In this document: in pieces, positions 14,371 through 20,210 of the stretch
Layout: every line of letters starts with the position of its first letter
How positions within the stretch are numbered: position 1 is the stretch's first letter
Source: a virus
Virus record (IMG/VR): IMGVR_UViG_3300030103_000739
Coordinates: 921 to 21,130 of that record
Direction: 5' to 3' (one strand)
DNA length: 20,210 bases
Program-made: the position numbers and the translations under genes
The notes under the pieces: model-generated
The model's database searches: none
The model's input: only the letters and a program-made list of their open reading frames with translations
Told to the model about the DNA's origin: nothing

Positions 14371-17031
14371 CTATCCAAATACTATTGCCATAGCAATGGC
14401 AAATCCTTTAGTGGCAGCACTACCTGCAGCGTAAGTTTTTACATCTGATGCAGGAATAGTTTTCATTGTGCCGTTATCATTTACTATAAAACCGTCAGCA
14501 TCTGCCAATGTTATTGAACCACCAACAGAAGTATCACCATCTAATAAATTTATCTCTGATGCAGTTGCCGTAGCACCGTCAAGTATGTTTAACTCTGCAG
14601 CCGTAGAAGTTACAGCAGTTCCGTTTATTGCTAGTTTATCTGTGACAACGTTAAACGTACCATTGTCTTCTATCCTAGCTACCTCTGTACCATCTCTTTG
14701 TTGAAAGATAAGATCTTTAGCATCTACAACAGGTCTGATAATTACATCACTAGAAGAGTTAGTGATTCTAAGTATCTCAGTTCCACCGTCTTGAAACTTA
14801 AAGTCACCACCGTCTGCATCTAGGATAATATCTCCTGCGACATCTACTGTCAAGTCTCCAGAGCTAAGATCAATCTCTGTTCCATCAATAGTAATGTTAT
14901 CGACAACTACACCTGCGTTGGCTGTAACCACACCACCAACAGCTAGAGTAGATGCCATATCAACAGCACCGTCAATATCAACAACATCTAGGTTAGCTGT
15001 TCCATCTACATCAATGTCACCACTAATATCTAGAGAAGCAGCAATAAGTTGATCTACCTGTAAATCCTCATGATTAGACCCTAGCTTTAACTCAAACTTT
15101 GGTCCTGAAGTATTATAGGTAAACGTAGCATCATCACCACTACCACCCTCTATTGTAATACCTGCACCATTAACTACAGCAGATGTACTGTTACCACTGT
15201 CAAGAACAATGTTATGATCGTTAAGATTTACAGTGGTAGAGTTTACTGTTACAGTTGTACCCGATACAGTTAAGTCACCTGTAACTGTAAGGTTGTCTGC
15301 TACTGTTACCTCTGAGGTGCTGTGACCTAATGTGATAGCTGTACCAGATATACCAGTACCAATAGATACAGACTCACTGCTGTTAGCCGTATCAATTATA
15401 AGATAAGCATCTGATCCTTGTTTAATTGTAAATGCAGTGGCTGAGTTATCAGTAACAGCAACGTTAATATCTGTAGCGTCAGCACTAATAGAGTCTAGTG
15501 CAATGTCACCAACGTTAGTAATATTGTTGTCACCAAAGCTAGTAGCACCCATTGTTTTGTTTGTAAGTGTTTGTGTTGCTGTCGTACCAACTATCTCTTG
15601 ATCACCACCAGGAGGCAAAGTTAGAACGTTGGTAACAGAGGCTGAGTGTGGTTGTGACTTAACTGTTTGACCATGAGAGTTAGATTCACAGTTAAACACC
15701 ACAGTACCAGGGTTGTTGTTGCCTTTTACAACTACTTTGCCTGTACCGTTAGGTGCGAGATCAATATCAGCATTTGATGTAGTAACAATATCGTTACCGT
15801 TCATATCAAGGTTACCACCTAACTGTGGAGTACTATCCTCTACTACGTTAGATAGAGCAACACCACCAACAGCAAGACCTGATACTATCGTACTACGTGT
15901 AATCTTTTTAAGACCACCACCAGATGTATCTACAGCAAGAAACACGTCATCGTTAGCAACTGTACTAATTTCAGATAAATCGCCCACAGCAGTAGGGTTA
16001 AAGTTTGTACCGTCTGCTACAAGTATGTGTCCTGAAGTATTTGTACCCATAGTGAGGTCATCACCACCAATAGTGAGATCTCCAGTCAATGTAAGATTTC
16101 TTATACCAGTGTAATCTTTGTTAGCATCTAATATAACTGCTTTAGAGTTAATAGCTGTGCCTGTACCTGTAGATCCTAGATCAAGAGCGTTAAGTTCTCC
16201 TACCACTGCTGTAATACCATCTAAAGTATTTATTTCTGAAGTGGTAGCAGTAACACCATCCATAATGTTAAGTTCAGCAGCAGTTGCACTTATGGCTGTA
16301 CCGTTAAAGTTTATTGCATCTGCGTGAAGTGTACCGTCAAAAAAGCCATCTTTGAACTCAAAGGAACTAGAACCTAAGTCTACGTCATCATCTGTTGTAG
16401 GAAGTATTGATCCATTATTAAAAGTAACCTGTGTTTCACCACCTGCAGTAACTGTAATTACGTCAGATCCACTGAAAGCTATGCTTGTGTTAGAGTCAGC
16501 ATCACCTGAAATACTATCTAGCTGTACTGCACCTACATTTGATAAAGCAGCATCACCAAAGTCTACAGCACCTGCAACGGTAAGTGTTCCTGATACATCT
16601 ACATTACCGTTTATATCGACAGTGGTAGCAGCAATCTGTATCTCTGTATCTGCAACAAGGTCAAGCTGACCATCAGCACTGGAGTTTATAAATATAGCTG
16701 TGTCACGAAACTGTATCTTTTCGTCAGAAGCTATAAGAATGTCATCAGAAAACTCAAAGTAATCTTCGTCTTCCATCCATTTAAGTTCACCGTCATTAGT
16801 CTCACCATCAAAGGTTACAGTAATATCTGTACCTGCTGTGGCATCACCGATAGTAATGTTAGTTCCTAACAGTTTAGTGATAGGTCCACCCTCTGCAGCC
16901 GTACCATCGTGAGTGTGTCCTGTGCTTGCTGCAAACGCAGCTAAGAGTTGATCATATTCATTGTTGAACAGATCAGCAGTAATAACATCACCGTCTGTAA
17001 AACTAGATTGTCTCGTGTATGTATTACCCAT
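14371..17031 (-). CDS. Long mosaic tail fibre protein, 886 aa
   Basis: The N-terminus (residues ~1-55) is the typical virion-attachment part of marine phage fibres, with FTDGDVITADLFNNEYDQL and GHTHDGTAAEGGPI. The rest is repetitive beta structure poor in Cys. Recognisable fibre modules are: T-A-A-E-L-N / S-E-I-N / G-E-L-N repeats at about 244-284; a VGDLSEISTVANDDVFLAVD module near 345-370; a TQTLTNKT motif near 480; and TVNSTTVNLNDHNIVLDSGN near 590-610, a module common in cyanophage fibres. A second TAAELNILDG/SEINLLDG pair lies at about 804-830. The C-terminus is AATKGFAIAMAIVFG. No chaperone or peptidase domain is seen. It should attach to the tail and contact the host surface. The start follows the nozzle gene's stop with no gap (TAG then ATG), with TAGGAGC as SD. 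Confidence 0.8.
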   Translation of the reverse strand: MGNTYTRQSSFTDGDVITADLFNNEYDQLLAAFAASTGHTHDGTAAEGGPITKLLGTNITIGDATAGTDITVTFDGETNDGELKWMEDEDYFEFSDDILIASDEKIQFRDTAIFINSSADGQLDLVADTEIQIAATTVDINGNVDVSGTLTVAGAVDFGDAALSNVGAVQLDSISGDADSNTSIAFSGSDVITVTAGGETQVTFNNGSILPTTDDDVDLGSSSFEFKDGFFDGTLHADAINFNGTAISATAAELNIMDGVTATTSEINTLDGITAVVGELNALDLGSTGTGTAINSKAVILDANKDYTGIRNLTLTGDLTIGGDDLTMGTNTSGHILVADGTNFNPTAVGDLSEISTVANDDVFLAVDTSGGGLKKITRSTIVSGLAVGGVALSNVVEDSTPQLGGNLDMNGNDIVTTSNADIDLAPNGTGKVVVKGNNNPGTVVFNCESNSHGQTVKSQPHSASVTNVLTLPPGGDQEIVGTTATQTLTNKTMGATSFGDNNITNVGDIALDSISADATDINVAVTDNSATAFTIKQGSDAYLIIDTANSSESVSIGTGISGTAITLGHSTSEVTVADNLTVTGDLTVSGTTVTVNSTTVNLNDHNIVLDSGNSTSAVVNGAGITIEGGSGDDATFTYNTSGPKFELKLGSNHEDLQVDQLIAASLDISGDIDVDGTANLDVVDIDGAVDMASTLAVGGVVTANAGVVVDNITIDGTEIDLSSGDLTVDVAGDIILDADGGDFKFQDGGTEILRITNSSSDVIIRPVVDAKDLIFQQRDGTEVARIEDNGTFNVVTDKLAINGTAVTSTAAELNILDGATATASEINLLDGDTSVGGSITLADADGFIVNDNGTMKTIPASDVKTYAAGSAATKGFAIAMAIVFG
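14540..14625 (-). repeat. C-terminal AELN/SEIN repeat pair of the fibre
   Basis: Encodes TAAELNILDGATATASEINL plus LDG, a second copy of the ~17-residue repeats found 1.6 kb upstream in the same gene. It is preceded by the same I/F-N-G-T-A-(I/V) lead-in. Confidence 0.8.
16170..16300 (-). repeat. N-terminal AELN/SEIN/GELN repeat triplet of the fibre
   Basis: Three tandem ~17-residue units (TAAELNIMDG, TSEINTLDG, VGELNALD), preceded by FNGTAISA. This repeat type is widespread in marine phage fibres. Confidence 0.82.
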
Positions 17032-18771
17032 CTAACGTCTTGCTCCTACTTGATATTCTAATTGAAACCCTTTTAGGGAATATGGTGCTGTCTCCCCACC
17101 ATCTTTAATTCTTAACGCTACAGAAAAACCTGATCCTTCTACTGACTGTCTTACGAGTGGCTGTGAAGGACCACCGAAAACAAACTGTGCAGCACTACTA
17201 GTTGTACTAAAAGTTGCAGAACCAAACTGTGCTGCAACTTGAGAACTGTCTAAAGCATATGCTGCAGGTCTTGCAGAGTCAGAAGCTTCGTTGTCGTAAC
17301 GGACAAATAAATCTGCATCTATTGCTGACTCAGGTTTAAAGTTAAGGATAACTCTTTGCATGTGTTTTCTAACACCAGTGTCTCCAAAACTTAAATCAGG
17401 ACTTCTGTATCTTGCTAGTATTGCTGTGCCATCAAAGGTGTTACCTGCTTCTTGTCTGTGAACAAATCCTGAGAAGTCACCATGTATTACTCTTACATCT
17501 CCATCAACAACTAAAGCATCTGTAGCAGATGGTTTTACTCCACGTATTTCTGAAAACTCAAACTTGTCTGCTCTCCTAACGCAGATAATACCTCTTGTTA
17601 AATTTTCACCCTGTCCTGCTTTTGAAAAGAATATTCTATACTGTGTTTTGTCTGGAATAACTACACTGTCAAAAACTGTAGAGTCTTTAATGTTAGCATC
17701 AAAAATAGACTGCACGTTTTGTGTAATAGCACCAAGAGCCGTATCACCAATCCTTGCAGTAGCAGCAACAGTTCTGAGTCCATCAGGACCAAGGAATAAT
17801 AAGTCACCTGCAAATTCTTGGATAGTGTCTTTGTTTACACATCCAATATCTCTAGTGACTGGTTGTATAGCAAAGTCACTGAGAGTAGATCCTGTCATTT
17901 TAAATATTCTGTTTTCACAAAATATAAATAAAGAATCCCTAAATACTTTTAGTCCGACAATGTTATCATCTACTTTGATAGTTCCTGCACCGTCAGCAGA
18001 CTGAAAACCATCTTCGTCAAAAGGTTCGCTGAATACTAAAGTCTGTGGTGTGCTAGACTTACCTGCGTAAAACATGTGATTTTTAAAAGCTACAACTATT
18101 GTAGAACCTGCTACAGAACTTTCACTGACATCTGTTGCCGATAAAGAAGAGTTAAATATAGTTGGAGCATTTGCACCGTCAACAACTATAATCTTTTCGT
18201 TACCGTCAAAGTTATATCTTTCAAAACTGTATTTATCTGCACTTGTTCTACCAGTATCTCTTTCAGTCCAGGACTCTGACACTACATCATTAATAGCGTG
18301 ATTGGCAGCAGTTGTGCTTGTAGCAGCACGAGTTACACCTGTAAAACTAGTAGAGGTAACACCAGTGTACGTAAACAACTCATCGTTAATCTGTAGTGTT
18401 CCACTAGAAGAAAAGCCTGTTGTAGAATCTACAGTTATAGTTCCAGAACCTGTCATACCTGTAGTGGAAACAATTTTAGTTGCAAGCTCAGTAGATGCAG
18501 AACTAAATATCTTCTCGCCTCTAGCTGCTAACACTTTGTCTGCAAAGTTAGCAACCATCAGTATCTTTTCACCAGAGCTAGATGTTTGAGGCACTTGTTG
18601 ATTTACGTATTTACGAAAACCGTTTATTCTCCTGTAACCACCCTCAATGTCAGGCTCAAAGTTCTCTAACTCTAACGCTTCACCTGGTTGCATTAAGAAT
18701 GTAGAACGATTTAAAACTAAGCCACCCTCACAGTTAAATGCTGCAGGTTGTGCTTGGGATAGATCTGGCAT
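17032..18771 (-). CDS. Tail nozzle / tail tubular protein B-like protein, 579 aa
   Basis: The N-terminus has the hallmark seen in nozzle or 'stabilisation' proteins of short-tailed phages: a G-G-L near residue 17, F-L-M-Q-P-G-E-A-L-E-L-E-N-F-E-P and G-G-Y-R-R-I-N-G-F. A beta-rich body with propeller-like strands follows (KIIVVDGANAPTIF near 195, then LVFSEPFDEDGF, DSLFIFCENRIFKMTG and GDLLFLGPDGLRTV). The end is FQLEYQVGARR, also typical. Family members (P22 gp10, T7 gp12) form the hexameric distal tail through which DNA passes. An extra domain of about 70 residues sits at ~94-168 and is shared with the preceding adaptor gene. The start overlaps the adaptor's stop (TAATG at 18771). Assignment rests on motifs and gene order; P22-like and T7-like versions cannot be separated by eye. 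Confidence 0.68.
   Translation of the reverse strand: MPDLSQAQPAAFNCEGGLVLNRSTFLMQPGEALELENFEPDIEGGYRRINGFRKYVNQQVPQTSSSGEKILMVANFADKVLAARGEKIFSSASTELATKIVSTTGMTGSGTITVDSTTGFSSSGTLQINDELFTYTGVTSTSFTGVTRAATSTTAANHAINDVVSESWTERDTGRTSADKYSFERYNFDGNEKIIVVDGANAPTIFNSSLSATDVSESSVAGSTIVVAFKNHMFYAGKSSTPQTLVFSEPFDEDGFQSADGAGTIKVDDNIVGLKVFRDSLFIFCENRIFKMTGSTLSDFAIQPVTRDIGCVNKDTIQEFAGDLLFLGPDGLRTVAATARIGDTALGAITQNVQSIFDANIKDSTVFDSVVIPDKTQYRIFFSKAGQGENLTRGIICVRRADKFEFSEIRGVKPSATDALVVDGDVRVIHGDFSGFVHRQEAGNTFDGTAILARYRSPDLSFGDTGVRKHMQRVILNFKPESAIDADLFVRYDNEASDSARPAAYALDSSQVAAQFGSATFSTTSSAAQFVFGGPSQPLVRQSVEGSGFSVALRIKDGGETAPYSLKGFQLEYQVGARR
18268..18490 (-). repeat. Inserted small beta-domain in the nozzle-like protein
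   Basis: Contains GTITVDSTTGFSSSGTLQIN, FTYTGVTSTSFTGVTR and STTAANHA. The same pattern occurs in the adjacent adaptor gene at 19135-19350. Boundaries are approximate. Confidence 0.82.
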
Positions 18772-19715
18772 TAGGAAATTACTCCACCTGCAAAGTTAGC
18801 AGAACCTCTTGGTGCAAGGATGACTGTAGATCGTACATACTCATACTTGTTAATAAGTAGACTCTGCATATTTTTAATACCCTGTTCAAACCTAGCAAAG
18901 TTTAACTGGTATTGTTGTATCTCACCCCTGTATTGATAAACAAAGGCAGCAGCACCATCTACAATTACAGGTGCAAATCTGTCTGGAATACTTGTAGTAT
19001 CTCCATGTGCCGATAGGTCAGATGGAAATGTAAAGTAGTCAAAGATAAGTGTGTATTGTTTGTCTGGGTAAGGGTACAGCAAGTAATTGTTGTCAGGAGT
19101 TCTGACTATGTTTCTAGGAACACCACCACCGTCAAACTGTGTTACTGTAGTGCTGTTTGCTATTGCTGCTGCTGTGGTGCTGTTTGCACCTCTGGTACAT
19201 CCTGTAAAATCGTTACCCGATATACCTGTGTAAGTTATTTGTTCTCCACCTATGTACAGAGTTCCTGTTGAACTAAAGTCTGTTGTGGATGCAACAGTTA
19301 TCGTTGTTACGGATGCAGACAAACCGTCTGTTGCGTTGACGGTTGTTGTTTTAACCTGATCCTCTTCGTTAGGATAACCTTTTTCTATATACTCGTTATA
19401 GTTAAGAAGTACTAAATTATTTCCTGCAGCGTTGACATCATCATCTTTTTTAATTCTGGCAGTAGCGTAGTCTATTGATTTAGTATCTGTTGGTGCAGTG
19501 TATCTACACACACCTGGAGTTAGAGTAGAAGTATTCTGTGCATGGTTAAAAGAATACCCAAACTCTCTTTGATTTATATATCTGATAGCTTCATTGACAG
19601 CGTTTTGGCACTGTACTTGAACACCCCTAGCGTTAGCAAAAGTAGTAGAAGTAAGCGTTACTTCATTCATTCTTGTAATTACATCGTTAGTTAACGAGAG
19701 AAATGTCAAAGCCAT
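18771..19715 (-). CDS. Tail tubular protein A-like head-tail adaptor, 314 aa
   Basis: The start (LTFLSLTNDVITRMNEV) and the following AVNEAIRYINQREFGYSF helix plus TLTPGVCRYTAPTDTKSIDY match the usual opening of podovirus adaptor proteins (T7 gp11 / P22 gp4 type). These form a dodecameric ring between portal and nozzle. Near the C-terminus are the expected Y-x-L-x-x-Y-P-Y-P-D-K-Q-Y and IPDRFAPVIVDGAAAFVY segments, followed by a helix ending in a kinked tail. At 314 aa it is longer than the ~170-200 aa typical of the family. The excess is largely an inserted beta-domain at about 122-194. It is followed by the nozzle-like gene with a one-base TAATG overlap, the classic adaptor-nozzle order. The start has AAAGGA about 7 nt upstream. 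Confidence 0.75.
   Translation of the reverse strand: MALTFLSLTNDVITRMNEVTLTSTTFANARGVQVQCQNAVNEAIRYINQREFGYSFNHAQNTSTLTPGVCRYTAPTDTKSIDYATARIKKDDDVNAAGNNLVLLNYNEYIEKGYPNEEDQVKTTTVNATDGLSASVTTITVASTTDFSSTGTLYIGGEQITYTGISGNDFTGCTRGANSTTAAAIANSTTVTQFDGGGVPRNIVRTPDNNYLLYPYPDKQYTLIFDYFTFPSDLSAHGDTTSIPDRFAPVIVDGAAAFVYQYRGEIQQYQLNFARFEQGIKNMQSLLINKYEYVRSTVILAPRGSANFAGGVIS
19135..19350 (-). repeat. Inserted small beta-domain in the adaptor protein
   Basis: Contains TITVASTTDFSSTGTLYIGG, QITYTGISGNDFTGCTRG and NSTTAAA. It corresponds motif by motif to 18268-18490 in the next gene. Boundaries are approximate. Confidence 0.82.
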
Positions 19716-19738
19716 ACTTTTTCCTTTAAATAAGCTAA

Positions 19739-19762
19739 AGGGGCCAACCTAAGTCAGCCCCT
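19739..19762 (-). terminator. Hairpin after the upstream virion gene, possible attenuating terminator
   Basis: The 6-bp stem AGGGGC/GCCCCT (19739-19744 with 19757-19762) encloses a 12-nt loop. It lies just past the stop at 19772-19774 on the minus strand. The downstream T-tract is poor (TTTAGCTTATTT), so it may only attenuate, or may protect the 3' end of the upstream message. It sits at the boundary between head-type and tail-type genes. Confidence 0.5.
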
Positions 19763-19771
19763 AAAGTTGCT

Positions 19772-20210
19772 TTACGCTAGCAGATCACGATCTACTTCAT
19801 TAGCAGATGTGGTCTGTGTTACGTCATCCATCATTACACAGACAGCGTACACACGTATAATACCACCAGTGATAGTTCCACCTGACGCATGAATCTCTAC
19901 GTCAATAGTGTCTGCTGATGCAGTAAACACTGGTAAGTTAGAACATACACCTGAAGATGTAATAGCAGGAGTGTGATCTCCTACTGATGCACCATCTAGA
20001 TCAAATGCCGTAGCAAAAATGTCTACGTCTGTTCCTGTGATACCCACATGAATCGAGGAGTCTGTAGTAGTACCTGCCATTGCAGTTACAACTTCAAAAC
20101 CTGCGTGTAGGATCAAAGTGTTGGCAGGAACAGCAATAGCCTCAATGATATCATTGGCTGCTAGTGCAGTACCACCGTTTTGTAATATAGCATCTGCAAG
20201 ATCTATATCG
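19772..20210 (-). CDS. Beta-rich virion protein, partial (5' end beyond window)
   Basis: The frame is open to the right edge with no in-frame stop, so this is the C-terminal 145 residues of a longer gene (the TTG inside it need not be a start). The visible N-part reads DIDLADAILQNGGTALAAND and IIEAIAVPANTLILHAGFEV. The rest is all-beta, with DSSIHVGITGTDVDIF, AFDLDGASVGDH and GTITGGIIRVYAVCVMMDD. This type of small beta-sandwich protein, placed between head genes and the tail adaptor in marine phages, is usually annotated only as a structural protein. A capsid-decoration role is plausible from position but unproven. It is followed by a hairpin at 19739-19762. Confidence 0.55.
   Translation of the reverse strand, partial: DIDLADAILQNGGTALAANDIIEAIAVPANTLILHAGFEVVTAMAGTTTDSSIHVGITGTDVDIFATAFDLDGASVGDHTPAITSSGVCSNLPVFTASADTIDVEIHASGGTITGGIIRVYAVCVMMDDVTQTTSANEVDRDLLA

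Noticed and set aside
15713-16669. Series of plus-strand open frames (69-133 codons) under the fibre gene
   Set aside because: The fibre's Thr/Asp/Val/Ala-rich codons leave few stops on the opposite strand. The products are Val/Pro/Ser-rich and resemble no protein family.
19772-20116. A complete 114-aa gene starting at a TTG codon at 20116
   Set aside because: The frame stays open to the window edge with similar composition, so the gene begins upstream of the window. The TTG is probably internal.

Overview
This window is the left part of the late (virion) gene cluster of a tailed phage. It is most likely a short-tailed, podovirus-like member of Caudoviricetes from an AT-rich marine bacterium; the host itself cannot be named. 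The evidence is a tail-tube/adaptor protein next to a nozzle-like protein, a very long mosaic tail fibre of the marine type, and several small and large internal-protein genes in one continuous run. No rRNA, tRNA, transposase, integrase or CRISPR was seen.

All complete genes are on the minus strand, so the cluster reads from right to left. (1) 20210-19772: the end of a beta-rich virion protein, followed by a hairpin at 19739-19762. (2) 19715-17032: tail tubular protein A-like adaptor and nozzle-like protein. (3) 17031-13994: an 886-aa fibre and a 120-aa beta-rich protein. (4) 13979-8232: an adhesin block of three paralogous repeat proteins (481, 479 and 862 aa) with an 81-aa protein between the first two. 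(5) 8219-7763: two small proteins, one with a C-terminal membrane helix. (6) 7752-150: five genes (657, 62, 166, 366 and 1277 aa), most likely internal or ejected virion proteins. At the left edge a plus-strand gene ends at 113. Its C-terminus looks like a MazG-type NTP pyrophosphohydrolase. It converges on the late cluster at a bidirectional terminator (121-139). Genes are packed with 1-8 nt overlaps or very short gaps, as in a single late operon.

The most interesting content is in blocks 4 and 6. The three adhesin genes contain exactly 7, 7 and 7+7 copies of a repeat of about 48 residues, which I read as four seven-bladed beta-propellers (28 blades). Each gene keeps a conserved N-terminal 'head' and C-terminal 'tail' that look like one small beta-domain split by the propeller. 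The 657-aa protein contains an uninterrupted 11-residue (hendecad) repeat over at least 22 units with Asn at the first position, predicting a very long, nearly straight alpha-helix. The adaptor and nozzle proteins also carry the same small inserted beta-domain.

The packaging genes, portal and major capsid protein are not here and presumably lie upstream, beyond 20210. No convincing lysis enzyme is present. Functional names below come from recognising family features by eye, with no database search.
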